Assembly (NCBI GenBank): GCA_036939355.1
Contig: JALLAP010000220.1
Location: 1-16,015 of the forward strand
DNA length: 16,015 nt
Direction of reading: 5' to 3'
Origin: Thalassiosira profunda
Lineage: Eukaryota > Bacillariophyta > Thalassiosirophyceae > Thalassiosirales > Thalassiosiraceae
The notes under the pieces are model-generated. The model did no database searches and was not told where the DNA came from. It was given only the letters and a program-made list of their open reading frames with translations. Of this stretch, positions 1-8,249 are shown piece after piece. Each line of letters opens with the position of its first letter. Positions within the stretch are counted from its first letter, which is position 1. The position numbers were made by a program, and so were the translations under genes.

Positions 1-91
1 GCTGCCTGAGGATTGGGACAAAAAGTCATTAGCGGAGTACGAGCAGGAACTCGACGACATGATTGTAGAGAAGTGGCAAAGTGAGCACTAG
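1..91 (+). CDS. 3' end of an unidentified gene, cut by the window edge
   Basis: An open frame enters from the left edge (first full codon at base 2) and ends at TAG 89-91. Only 29 residues are visible: they are acidic and helical-looking, begin L-P-E-D-W-D-K-K and end E-K-W-Q-S-E-H. No family can be recognised from this much. It is taken as a real 3' end because it is followed by a short spacer and then by the 3' end of the oppositely oriented glycosyltransferase gene, as expected from the convergent/divergent alternation elsewhere in the window. It could be a chance frame; the call is tentative. Confidence 0.45.
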   Translation, partial: LPEDWDKKSLAEYEQELDDMIVEKWQSEH

Positions 92-193
92 AGAGAGGGG
101 TATGGGGGATTTGTAGGCAAAAGTGATACATTTAAGTGATAAACATCAGTTGCCAACAACGGGCTGCGCCGGCTAGATGGTCATATCTTGCCT
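92..193. other. Convergent intergenic spacer (102 bp)
   Basis: This lies between the stop codons of two genes that face each other and must hold both 3' UTRs and poly(A) sites. No canonical AATAAA and no structured element were seen. Confidence 0.5.
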
Positions 194-2026
194 TTACTTC
201 CAGAACGTTCTTTGTCTGTGGGGGTCTATTCGGGGACTGTCGGGACACGGCCTCTTGGATGGCTTATCCTTGAAGTGACACGAGAAAATCGCCTCCGCCG
301 AACAGCACTTGTCGAGCAATCCTCCGTCCGTCACCGTTCCTCCGTCGAACAGCGTCGATACCTCGCCGTAGCCGATGCATTGGTCTTTGAGATACCATTC
401 GTTCATCTGCCGAAAGAAGAGAAGTTTGTTCGTTTTGTTCTCCGTCCAACTCATGTGCAGAATATATGCGTTCGACTTCCCGTCGACGATGTTCCGCATG
501 GCATCCCAATCCAAATGGTAGTGATAGCCTCCCGGGAACATGTCTGTCGTGTGTTTATCGAACACTTTGACCTTCAGCCCGAACAAGGACGAGTGCTCAT
601 TGAGTAATTGCACGAGCACCTGCTGGTGACTCTTCGACTTTCGCACCACCGCCCCGTGATAGAGAAGCGACGTGAAGAGGTACTGCGACTTTTTGTTCGC
701 CCTCACGTAGTAGAAACCGCTGTTCGCCGAGAGTGGATTGTACCTAGGCTGCGCGCTCCCATCGTGCTGAAAGAGGATGTCAAACTGCTGAATGTCCGTG
801 TTGGATGTATCGTGAAAGTACGACAGTGGGTCCTTGAACCAGACCACGTCCACGTCCTGGAACAAGACATCGTGGCCGAGCAGGCTCACGTACAGCACGC
901 ACAACACCTTGGCATACATCATCGATGCAAATATCGGATCGCCGTACATCTTGGCCTCCCCCGACGGGAGCACCCCCAAGCTCTTGGCGTCGAAGTACGT
1001 CGCCAATCCCAGCCCCCGCGCAAGCTTGTGCGATTCTTCGTCCGTAGGAAACACCAGCACGTTGCTGATGTCGAGCCCCCGGCTTTTGGCGTTGCACACG
1101 AAGTTGCTCAGCAGCTCGCTCTGGCCCGAATTTGTAGTCATGACCACCACTGTATTGTCTCGTACTGCATTCCGCTTCTTCAGCAATGCCTCCAGATCCT
1201 TCAGCACCGCATCCACATTCTCCAAGAAGATCTTGAGCGCGTCAAAGTGCTTCAAAAGGAAGCCCTTTTGTTTCTTCTTCATATTGTCCCACAACGGCGG
1301 CAGGTCGAACTCGTCAATCCCGTTCTTGGGCAATGTGATCCGCCCGTGATGGCGCAGCGGCAGCGCATGATTCAATTGTCGCTCCTTGCGATTCGTTTCG
1401 TCAAATTTGGGTATGCGCAGCCACCGGTTGATGTGGTAGCTCTCGAAGCTGGGAATCAGCAGCTGGCATTCCGGCACCTGTGGTCGGTCCTGCAGCGCGG
1501 TGAACACGACATTCATTGTATCGCAATTCGCCATGGCATCCGATACGCCGAGTTTGGCCAGCTCGCCCTGTTCGCCGTGGGTTGCTTTTATTGTTCCCTC
1601 CGACGGCAGAGATCTGTGATGGTTGTACAATATGATGGCGTCGATGCCCGCCGCCTCCTTGATGGGGACGCCGAAATCGTATTGCGCCATCAGCTCGTCC
1701 CTCGCAACTCGAACAGCACCCTGGGCAAAGTCTTTTGACGAATCGGGGAAGAGCCTTCCATTGCTGCTGTCGCCTCCGCCATCAGCGTGGCCGCTCGTCG
1801 GACGCCGGACCAGCTCCTCCTTCACGCGCGCGTCGATTTGCCGTTGCAGCGCGGGCGAAATGTCGACGGTGCACCCAGCCCCAGCCCCTCCGGCTGTGGC
1901 GGAGCCCTCGTTGGCCACGGCATTGCGGTAGCCGAGGTAACACGAGATGGCGCATATCTTGAGCAGCGTCGCCGCGGTGAAGAGGCGCAGGAACGCCTCC
2001 TTTCCGCGGCCCATCCCTCTCTCCAC
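194..2026 (-). CDS. Type II membrane glycosyltransferase, nucleotide-diphospho-sugar transferase fold (Nucleotid_trans/GT77-like)
   Basis: Single-exon protein of 610 residues. A short basic N-terminus precedes one hydrophobic segment (about residues 16-36), the layout of a Golgi type II membrane protein. A low-complexity Gly/Ala/Ser stem follows. The catalytic region runs from about residue 290 to 545: N-T-V-V-V-M-T-T-N at its start, then the DxD motif in F-Q-D-V-D-V-V-W-F-K-D-P (D391-V-D393), then N-S-G-F-Y-Y-V-R and H-M-S-W-T-E-N-K. These are hallmarks of the Nucleotid_trans family (PF03407), in which DxD binds the metal-nucleotide sugar. Likely role: transfer of a sugar onto a wall or secreted glycan or glycoprotein in the Golgi lumen. 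Donor and acceptor cannot be read from sequence. The C-terminus is Cys-rich. An in-frame ATG four codons downstream is an alternative start. The 5' end faces the GGCT-like gene across a shared promoter region. Confidence 0.88.
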   Translation of the reverse strand: MERGMGRGKEAFLRLFTAATLLKICAISCYLGYRNAVANEGSATAGGAGAGCTVDISPALQRQIDARVKEELVRRPTSGHADGGGDSSNGRLFPDSSKDFAQGAVRVARDELMAQYDFGVPIKEAAGIDAIILYNHHRSLPSEGTIKATHGEQGELAKLGVSDAMANCDTMNVVFTALQDRPQVPECQLLIPSFESYHINRWLRIPKFDETNRKERQLNHALPLRHHGRITLPKNGIDEFDLPPLWDNMKKKQKGFLLKHFDALKIFLENVDAVLKDLEALLKKRNAVRDNTVVVMTTNSGQSELLSNFVCNAKSRGLDISNVLVFPTDEESHKLARGLGLATYFDAKSLGVLPSGEAKMYGDPIFASMMYAKVLCVLYVSLLGHDVLFQDVDVVWFKDPLSYFHDTSNTDIQQFDILFQHDGSAQPRYNPLSANSGFYYVRANKKSQYLFTSLLYHGAVVRKSKSHQQVLVQLLNEHSSLFGLKVKVFDKHTTDMFPGGYHYHLDWDAMRNIVDGKSNAYILHMSWTENKTNKLLFFRQMNEWYLKDQCIGYGEVSTLFDGGTVTDGGLLDKCCSAEAIFSCHFKDKPSKRPCPDSPRIDPHRQRTFWK

Positions 2027-2392
2027 CCCCGCGGCGCCGCAGTTGGTTGTTGTGCTGTCCAGCCTCGCTCCCCCGCCCGGCCGTCCCCTCTAGCAGTACA
2101 ATAGCCTGTCCCCCTGCCTGTCCCCTGTGCCGGTTGCAATTAGCGCTACAGTATGAGCAAACTATTACATGAACATAACATATTTTCATACTAGATGGAA
2201 TTGGTATTATTTAGGTTACCCCTAAGGTCACCTCTTGCTCGCTGGGTGCCGCGGCAGTCGCGTGGTCAGGCCGGCTGCTGCTGCGTGGATGGAGCGAGCG
2301 AGTGGAGGAGGCAAAGATGAACCCGCGAGGAACAGGGAGGGACTGGGCCCCAGGTTGATTGGCGTCGATAGGCCGGGCTTGAGATCGGAACC
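2027..2392. promoter_or_regulatory. Divergent intergenic region, putative bidirectional promoter
   Basis: 366 bp separate the start codons of the glycosyltransferase (left, -) and the GGCT-like gene (right, +). The left third is C/T-rich on the + strand. The core (about 2140-2215) is AT-rich. A CCAAT box in reverse orientation (ATTGG) lies at 2200-2204 and another ATTGG at 2358-2362. Two copies of AGGTYACC sit 12 bp apart (2213-2220 and 2225-2232), overlapping a small inverted repeat TTAGG/CCTAA (2211-2225). No coding frame here is convincing. Promoter function is inferred from gene orientation, not shown. Confidence 0.5.
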
Positions 2393-3454
2393 ATGTCCAC
2401 CGAGCGCAGCCATTTGCAACTGCCCGGCGGCGTGGGGCAGTTGCTCGCGTCGATCTCGGCGCCCACGGCCGCGGCGATCACAGCCGCAGCCCTGTCGTCC
2501 GTCGTCCTGTATCGTCGCACCAGCCGCGCCTCGTCCAAAGAAGAAGAGGGCCCGCATCGCCCAAAGGAGCTCCTCGATGCAATCGAAAAGGGAGAGGACA
2601 TCTACTACTTTGGAGTGGGAAGCAACCTTTCCAGAACGCGGCTGGAGAACCGGAGCGTCTGCGGGAAGAAGATCCATCCCATCAGCATGGAGCCCTGCTT
2701 CATTCGCCACTGCCGGCTGGCGTTCAACCTCCGCGCGCTGCCGCCGGTGGAGCCGGCGATGGGAAGCCTGGAACCCCTCCCCAGCTTTTACGAAGCGGAG
2801 GATGCGAAGGAGGGCCACCACCGCACGATTGTGAAACGGAGCGACAGCCAGGCGCTGGTGGCGTTCGGGGGGAGCGAGTGCCACGGCGCGTTGATCAAGC
2901 TGTCGGCCCACGATTACGAACTGGTGTTCCGGTCGGAGGGAGGGGATTTGGGCCGAATGTGCTCCTACGAGGAGATTATGGTCAAATGCATTCCGTACGA
3001 CACATCCAAACAGCCGGTGTGGGCGGTGGCCTACCGCGTGAGGGAGCACGCGCGGATCGCGGTGGATGCGTGCCCCAGTCGACGGTACATGACAGTAATC
3101 CGACAGGGCGCCGAAGAACTGGGTCTGGAAGAATCGTACCAACAGTGGCTCGACGCGCATCCCGTCCAGGAGACGAGCCGGATCACAAAGTCTTTGGGGA
3201 AGAACAGCATCGTCTTCAACTTTACAATGTCGTTCGCGCTGAAGACGCGGGTCCATATGACGCTGCAGGGCAAGATGCTGTTCTGGGTGTACGTTCTGCC
3301 GACGGCGCCGCGATGGAAGCGGGCAGCGAGCGAGGTTGCTTCCATAGTGATCCTGCTCCCGACGGCGTGCCTTGGGGTCGCGCTGAGGGGGGTTCTCGAG
3401 GCCAGTGGCCGCATGAACCCAACGATGAAGAAGTGGATTGAGAGTTTGGACTAG
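2393..3454 (+). CDS. Gamma-glutamylcyclotransferase-like (GGCT fold) protein with membrane anchors
   Basis: Single-exon protein of 353 residues. The core matches gamma-glutamylcyclotransferase, which turns gamma-glutamyl amino acids into 5-oxoproline plus amino acid (glutathione turnover). It shows Y-F-G-V-G-S-N-L at residues 72-79 (family Y-x-x-Y-G-S-N-L, substrate loop), C-H-G-A-L-I-K-L at 163-170, the likely catalytic Glu182 in F-R-S-E-G-G, and at 228-250 C-P-S-R-R-Y followed by G-A-E-E-L-G-L and Y-Q, which resembles the C-terminal helix of animal GGCT. Unusual additions are a hydrophobic N-terminal segment (about 22-40), an extra loop at about 115-150, and a C-terminal extension with a second hydrophobic stretch (about 313-336). 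Animal GGCT is a soluble protein of about 190 residues, so this one is probably membrane-attached. The ATG follows a good eukaryotic context (ACCATG). Fold call is firm; catalytic activity is inferred. Confidence 0.85.
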   Translation: MSTERSHLQLPGGVGQLLASISAPTAAAITAAALSSVVLYRRTSRASSKEEEGPHRPKELLDAIEKGEDIYYFGVGSNLSRTRLENRSVCGKKIHPISMEPCFIRHCRLAFNLRALPPVEPAMGSLEPLPSFYEAEDAKEGHHRTIVKRSDSQALVAFGGSECHGALIKLSAHDYELVFRSEGGDLGRMCSYEEIMVKCIPYDTSKQPVWAVAYRVREHARIAVDACPSRRYMTVIRQGAEELGLEESYQQWLDAHPVQETSRITKSLGKNSIVFNFTMSFALKTRVHMTLQGKMLFWVYVLPTAPRWKRAASEVASIVILLPTACLGVALRGVLEASGRMNPTMKKWIESLD

Positions 3455-3525
3455 GGATAGTGGTTGTTGGAAGTGCGTGCATTGTATAGAAGTGTCAAGC
3501 ACTATCTTAGATGAGCAGCGCTGTT
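3455..3525. other. Convergent intergenic spacer (71 bp)
   Basis: Only 71 bp separate the stop codons of the GGCT-like gene and the first F-box/Cys-rich gene, so their 3' UTRs very probably overlap in antisense. No AATAAA seen. Confidence 0.5.
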
Positions 3526-4731
3526 TCAGCTCTTTGGTGCATGCATCTGATCCCGCGTCACACACTTTCGACAACTTTTTCCTTCTCGATCATCTTTGTT
3601 GCACCCAGGGAATCCACAGTTGGTGCACCACCAATGTTCGCACTCATTGCACTGCCGCAAATCGTTGGTTTCGCCATCATAGCAATCGTCGCAGTGCGCC
3701 TTGTTGCACCTCCCTCCTTCGCACTTCCGATATGCGCCTGTGCAGCGTTCACAGTACCAAGGAAGACGTGCCAAGCAGGCGCATTGTTCTTTGGGGCTAC
3801 AGGCTGGGCAAAGGTCCTCAAAGCAATCGTTGCAAGTATTGCAAAGTACACATTCCTCGCAATATCTATTGGAACAACGGGTGCACATGGTCATCTCGGC
3901 ACATTCACAGCAGTAGTCTCGTTCGCAATAGTCACAGTATTTCAGTTCTCCACCTGAATCATGCAAATCACATTCCGTGCAATAGGTTGTTTTGCAACTA
4001 TGGCAGCTGAAGTTTTGTAGACCGTAAGCTCCACTCCCTTGATGTGTAAAGACATTCCTCTCAAAATTAGACACCTCAGTGCAAATCAATTTGCATTCAG
4101 AGCACTTGATCCGGCGGTTGTCCAAAAGGCGATCGAAGCTTTCCAAGAAGTTTCTCAGTATCGGCAGCTTCCTCATTCGCCACACCTTTGGGAGGAAGAG
4201 GGACTGCAGTGCATTGGTATCAACGATACTGTTGAGGATAGGGAGCACGTCTCCCTCGGATAACAGCGGTTCTGGGTCAAGGTTTGGATTCTCGTGGTGG
4301 TCCACTAGGCTGATGTCAACATCTTCCAACACAGTGGAGTTTCGGAGGGGCTTCAACCCTTCACCAGTGATCATCGTGCACCCCGTGAGCCGCAACCTCC
4401 TAACTTTGGCACCCGCATCAATGATAGTCAAGACGGCGCCAATATCATCGTCGGTGAGCCTCCCCGCCAAATCCCTCCCACTATGTCCAAAATCGAGGGA
4501 ATCCCACATATTTGACGGCGCCGATAGCAATATTTCTTTGCTCGCTGCCGACGGCGGGCATCGCCCATCGCCCCTGCGCCACGAGGACGACGGAGCTGTC
4601 ATTGCAACCGCAAAAAGGGCTAAGCTGGGTGCAGCGAGGTATGCCGCGACATCCGCAAGGATTCCATCGGGGAGATCTGCAATATATGGTCTGCGAGGAG
4701 CCACCCTGGCCCGTTTGTTGGTCGCCGCCAT
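3526..4731 (-). CDS. F-box-like protein with LRR-like segment and C-terminal cysteine-rich zinc-binding region (paralogue 1)
   Basis: Single-exon protein of 401 residues. After a short basic start, residues 17-52 (I-A-D-L-P-D-G-I-L-A-D-V, ending S-S-W-R-R) resemble an F-box, the Skp1-binding module of SCF ubiquitin ligases. Residues about 95-190 carry an LRR-like segment (R-L-R-L-T-G-C...G-E-G-L-K-P-L) and the stretch V-L-P-I-L-N-S-I-V-D. From Cys210 to Cys390 there are 36 cysteines in 181 residues, mostly as CxxC pairs in repeats such as C-D-Y-C-x3-Y-C-C-E-C and C-T-R-C-x3-Y-C-E-E-C, implying several zinc sites of B-box/RING-like style. I do not recognise an established named domain for that region. 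It is clearly paralogous to the gene at 8448-9740 in domain order and in the shared L-T-D-x-D-x-G-A-x-L and V-L-P-I-L-N-S-I stretches. Possible role: substrate adaptor of a ubiquitin ligase; inferred only. Confidence 0.78.
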   Translation of the reverse strand: MAATNKRARVAPRRPYIADLPDGILADVAAYLAAPSLALFAVAMTAPSSSWRRGDGRCPPSAASKEILLSAPSNMWDSLDFGHSGRDLAGRLTDDDIGAVLTIIDAGAKVRRLRLTGCTMITGEGLKPLRNSTVLEDVDISLVDHHENPNLDPEPLLSEGDVLPILNSIVDTNALQSLFLPKVWRMRKLPILRNFLESFDRLLDNRRIKCSECKLICTEVSNFERNVFTHQGSGAYGLQNFSCHSCKTTYCTECDLHDSGGELKYCDYCERDYCCECAEMTMCTRCSNRYCEECVLCNTCNDCFEDLCPACSPKEQCACLARLPWYCERCTGAYRKCEGGRCNKAHCDDCYDGETNDLRQCNECEHWWCTNCGFPGCNKDDREGKSCRKCVTRDQMHAPKS

Positions 4732-4987
4732 GTCTGCAGCCCGTATCGTGTTGTGAGGGAGCGGAGCTGGGGCGGGCGGCGCAGCGGGAGCAGCGCAGCG
4801 AGCAGCTAGAAAGCGCTACCTCTACCTGAGCCGTACTTATTCCTACGCTGCATTTCTACTTTCGTACGTACGTTTTTTCCGGGATCTTTCTCTTCCGCGC
4901 CCTCCCTCGCTGACGATGAAATCTTGGCCGCTCATACAATAATCCCCGCGTCTCGCCCCCACCCCCGACAATAACCACCCTGCAACT
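4732..4987. promoter_or_regulatory. Divergent intergenic region between F-box paralogue 1 and ascorbate peroxidase
   Basis: 256 bp between two outward-facing start codons. It contains the alternating purine-pyrimidine palindrome CGTACGTACG (4863-4872) and a C/T-rich run leading to the APX start. No coding frame is convincing. Promoter role is inferred from orientation. Confidence 0.45.
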
Positions 4988-5947
4988 ATGAGCGTCGCCG
5001 ACATCACCGCCGACATCAAGGCCGTCATCGAGGAGAAGAAGGTGCGTTTGCCCTGCGGCGTCTTCTCGTGTGCACAAGTTTTGTCTCCTCGCCTCATTCA
5101 CTTCACGTGCACCGACCAACAATATTGCAGTGCGGGCCCATCTTCATCCGCCTCTCCTGGCACGACGCCGGCGTCTACTCCGCCGGGGCCAAGACGGGCG
5201 GCTGCCCCAACGCCGCCATGCGCTTCACCGACGCCGGCGAGGGCACCTTCGGCGCCAACGCCGGCCTCCCCGACGTCGCCATCGGCTTCCTCAAGCCCGT
5301 CGCCGAAAAGTACGTGCCGGGGACCATCTCCAACGCCGACCTGTGGACCCTCGCGGCCAACGTCGCGACCGAATGCATGGGGGGTCCCAAGATTCCCACC
5401 CGCTTCGGACGGAAGGACGCCGCCACCAGCGCCGAGGGCGTGGAGGGCCAGGAGGGCCGCCTCCCCGACGGGGACAAGGGCATCCCCCACCTCCGGGAGA
5501 TCTTCCACCCCAAGGGATTCACCGACAAGGACATCGTGGCGTTGAGCGGGGCGCACACGGTGGGGAAGTGCCACGCCGACCGATCGGGATTCGACGGGGC
5601 GTGGACGGAGGCTCCGCTTTCCTTCGATAACTCCTATTTCAAGGAGATGCTGGCGAAGGAGTACGCGGACGAGACGACGGCGCAGGGATGTCCCCAGAAG
5701 AAGCACGGCGCGAGCGGGACGATCATGCTCATTTCGGACCTGGCGCTTCTGGAGGCCCCGTTTCGGGAGTACGTGGAGTTGTACGCGAAGGACCAGGAGG
5801 TAAGTTACTGTGCTTTTATTGCTGCAATTCAAATCTATGAGACCAACGTCTTACACTTGGGACAAATAGGCGTTCTTCAAGGATTATACGGCCGCGTGGG
5901 TGAAGCTGCAGGAGAACGGCTGCGAGGGACTGCGCGACACTCTCTAA
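4988..5947 (+). CDS. APX: Ascorbate peroxidase (class I haem peroxidase), 3 exons
   Basis: Exons 4988-5041, 5131-5799 and 5870-5947, all joined in phase 0, give 266 residues. The enzyme reduces hydrogen peroxide to water using ascorbate. All key residues are visible: distal pocket R25, W28, H29 in R-L-S-W-H-D-A-G; proximal haem ligand H160 in A-L-S-G-A-H-T-V-G; ascorbate-binding R169 in A-D-R-S-G-F; the proximal Trp176 that distinguishes APX and CCP; and D221 in L-I-S-D-L. Plant cytosolic APX is about 250 residues. The extra length lies mainly between the proximal Trp and D221 (E-Y-A-D-E-T-T...K-K-H-G-A-S-G). No signal peptide or plastid presequence is seen, so a cytosolic location is likely. 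The start is the first ATG and gives a short helical exon 1 that joins directly to C-G-P-I-F-I-R. Confidence 0.95.
5042..5130 (+). other. APX intron 1 (89 bp, GT-AG)
   Basis: Donor GTGCGT, acceptor ATTGCAG. Removal joins E-E-K-K to C-G-P-I-F-I-R, the conserved APX sequence. 89 bp is not a multiple of three, so retention shifts the frame. Confidence 0.92.
5800..5869 (+). other. APX intron 2 (70 bp, GT-AG)
   Basis: Donor GTAAGT, acceptor AAATAG. Removal joins K-D-Q-E to A-F-F-K-D-Y-T-A-A-W, the conserved APX C-terminal helix. Confidence 0.93.
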
Positions 5948-6221
5948 GTTTGGAGGGGCAATGAGAGGGATCTTATTGGCAGCGCGTGTGGATGGAATAG
6001 AGAGAGGATGGAGAGAGGGTGGAAATGGCACAACACATCTTAAGTTTCGCTGCGAGCCAAAAGGTTCATCACGCGGGCAGATTTTTGCACTGTCAGTGTT
6101 GGCGAGGCGTGGGGTTTGGAGGTTGGCTGCACTAGAGGAAGCGTAATGACGAAAGAGAACCGGAAAGTTACAATGAATTGGACTCGCCGCCAAAAAGATT
6201 ATCGTTCAGACTGACCTCCAT
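5948..6221. other. Convergent intergenic spacer (274 bp)
   Basis: This is the longest tail-to-tail spacer here, between APX and the helicase. It holds both 3' UTRs. No repeat, RNA gene or AATAAA was recognised. Confidence 0.5.
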
Positions 6222-8249
6222 TTATCTTTTGGGCCTGCGAGACTTTGGCTTGGACCGACGTCCATCTCTGTGGTCGCCTCTCCCTCCATTTGCTGGTCCT
6301 TTCTTACCTCCATCGCCTGTCACCAAAAGGCCGGCAACGCCATCCAATCCCATCTTTTTAACCATATTCCGCCCAAGCTTTGGTGGAGACCGAAATCCCA
6401 TCGATCCGGAAAACTCATTGGCAATGTCAACCAGCCTCTCCTTTCGTTTCATCTTCACTCGCTTCATTTGACCGAGGTAATAACCCAAGAATGCCTGGTA
6501 CGCACCCTCGCCGCTTTTCACGAGTGTTTTGTCCCCATTCTGAACTCTGGCAAGAAGATCCTGCATCAAGCCATCGGTCTCGTCAAGCTCAGCCTTGTTA
6601 AACAGTTCGATCAGCTCTGGATTCTTTGGCACACTAATGCCCTTCAGTTCTTCCAGAAACAAAGACTCGAAAGGAGCGAGGATCAGCCAACCTTTGCCGC
6701 CCGCACCGCCCCGACCGGTACGTCCGAGACGATGCACGTACTGCTCACGGCTCGACGGCATGCCGAACTGTATCACGTGCGTCACGCCAGGATAATCAAC
6801 GCCACGAGCTGACACGTCGCTTGTAAACAAAACCCCCTCGGATGCCCCGCGAAATTCGTTGCTCACTCGGTTCCGATACCCTTGGGATTTCTTCGAGTGC
6901 AGCTCCAGGACCGGGATTTTCATCTGAACAACCTCGGTGAATAGGTCGGCAAAGAAGGATACCATTCGAGCGGTGGGAAAGAAGACCACCACTTTGTGCG
7001 GCCCCTCGTCTTTCAGCGCCTCCTTCACCACGCGAATAGTCGAAGGCACGAGCTGGCTGGTGGCCGAAACGATGCCATGGCTTTGTTCGACATGGATATG
7101 CGTCTGGGTCGACTCCGCATCCTTCCCGCCGTCTTGGATGCAATCCACTTCGACGTAGTCCCTTTTCATCGTTTGGTACATGACTTCCTTCAACTCCTTT
7201 GGCACCGTTGCCGAGAAGAGCAACGTCTGCCGCTCGCTGCTTTTCGGCAGGAAACCGAGGATGGACAAGATCTCCCGACGAAATCCCATGTCCAACAACG
7301 AATCCGTCTCGTCCAGGACTACCAGGGGCGTCCTCTTCATGATTTTTGACAGCTTCGTGCCACCTCCGACGCTGGCGGTTTGGAGCAAATCCTTCAACCG
7401 ACCGGGAGTCGCCACGAGGACCGTTGGCATCCGACTCTTTAGCCGTGAGATATCCCTCGCAGTCTTGGTCCCACCATAAGCCACCTGCACAGACATGCCC
7501 CGGTGGAAGGCCAACAACTTCTCGGCCTCGTCCCCGATCTGCATGGCAAGCTCCCTCGTGGGCGATATGACCAGGATTCCCACATCGGTCTCTTCATCGT
7601 ACGCCTCGCTCCGCAGCAGCCGCTCGATGGCGGGGAGGAGAAAAGCCACCGTTTTGCCCGTCCCAGTCCGGGCCCTTCCCAGCACGTCCTTTCCGGAGAG
7701 CGCCGCGTCGTACGTTCGCGCCTGGATCTCGGTCATGCTGGTTAAGCCCATTTGCGCGAGGGCGCGCTTGGTGTTGGAGTGTATGTCGCCCCGTTGGGCG
7801 AACAGATTTTGACCGTCGTTGTCGACGCTGCTGCCTCGTATGATTGGCGCCGACTTCGCCTTGGCTGCCTGATTGCCAACATTATTCTGTTTTGGGGCGA
7901 TGCGGACAGCCTTTTTCGTTGCAACCGGTCTCTTTGGCTTGGGTGCATCAACATCCACATCGAGCAACCAGTCGATGTGCCTCCCCTTCGCCGTATCCGC
8001 TCCATTCAACTTCTTCCGCTGGTTCGCCAGCAGCTCCAGCACCTTGGCGTGGCTCACCCCCAGGCCATCGCAGAGTTTGGCCAATTCCACCTCCCTGCTC
8101 TTTGATACGGCGCGCAGCTCGGTGGTGGCTCGGCCGAACGTTGCAACTGAAGCCGATGGTGATGGGTGGACAAATGCATCCGCCAGCGTGCAGCAAAGAA
8201 AGAAAGCTATTGCCAGCGCCATCGCCGGCTCCACTCGGTATGATCTCAT
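6222..8249 (-). CDS. Plastid-targeted DEAD-box RNA helicase (motif II = DETD)
   Basis: With the ATG at 8249 the protein has 675 residues. The N-terminus is a signal peptide (hydrophobic A-L-A-I-A-F-F-L-C-C) with a predicted cut in L-A-D-A|F-V-H-P (F26), followed by a Ser/Thr/Arg-rich transit region: the bipartite presequence of heterokont complex plastids. Helicase motifs in order: Walker A A-R-T-G-T-G-K-T (193-200), P-T-R-E-L-A, A-T-P-G-R-L, motif II D-E-T-D (313-316, normally DEAD), S-A-T, V-S-A-R-G-V-D, and H-R-L-G-R-T-G-R (506-513). The tail is Lys/Arg/Gly-rich, typical of RNA-binding extensions. Likely role: ATP-dependent RNA remodelling in the plastid stroma (rRNA maturation, translation or splicing). 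The reading frame stays open upstream to 8408, but that extension lacks the signal peptide at its start and would overlap the divergent neighbour's leader, so 8249 (or the ATG at 8222) is preferred. Confidence 0.9.
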   Translation of the reverse strand: MRSYRVEPAMALAIAFFLCCTLADAFVHPSPSASVATFGRATTELRAVSKSREVELAKLCDGLGVSHAKVLELLANQRKKLNGADTAKGRHIDWLLDVDVDAPKPKRPVATKKAVRIAPKQNNVGNQAAKAKSAPIIRGSSVDNDGQNLFAQRGDIHSNTKRALAQMGLTSMTEIQARTYDAALSGKDVLGRARTGTGKTVAFLLPAIERLLRSEAYDEETDVGILVISPTRELAMQIGDEAEKLLAFHRGMSVQVAYGGTKTARDISRLKSRMPTVLVATPGRLKDLLQTASVGGGTKLSKIMKRTPLVVLDETDSLLDMGFRREILSILGFLPKSSERQTLLFSATVPKELKEVMYQTMKRDYVEVDCIQDGGKDAESTQTHIHVEQSHGIVSATSQLVPSTIRVVKEALKDEGPHKVVVFFPTARMVSFFADLFTEVVQMKIPVLELHSKKSQGYRNRVSNEFRGASEGVLFTSDVSARGVDYPGVTHVIQFGMPSSREQYVHRLGRTGRGGAGGKGWLILAPFESLFLEELKGISVPKNPELIELFNKAELDETDGLMQDLLARVQNGDKTLVKSGEGAYQAFLGYYLGQMKRVKMKRKERLVDIANEFSGSMGFRSPPKLGRNMVKKMGLDGVAGLLVTGDGGKKGPANGGRGDHRDGRRSKPKSRRPKR

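Noticed and set aside
188..1738. Two consecutive + strand open frames (139 and 376 codons) antisense to the glycosyltransferase
   Set aside because: They share one frame separated by a single stop and mirror the glycosyltransferase codons. No domain motif, and the composition is rich in His, Gln and Arg.
2228..3574. 448-codon open frame on the - strand covering the whole GGCT-like gene
   Set aside because: It is exactly antisense to a gene with clear family motifs, has a His/Arg/Pro-rich composition typical of a codon-bias shadow, and overlaps the 3' end of the next gene.
5098..5832. 244-codon - strand frame antisense to APX
   Set aside because: Shadow of a high-GC3 gene with every catalytic residue on the + strand; Gly/Val/Arg-rich and without motifs.
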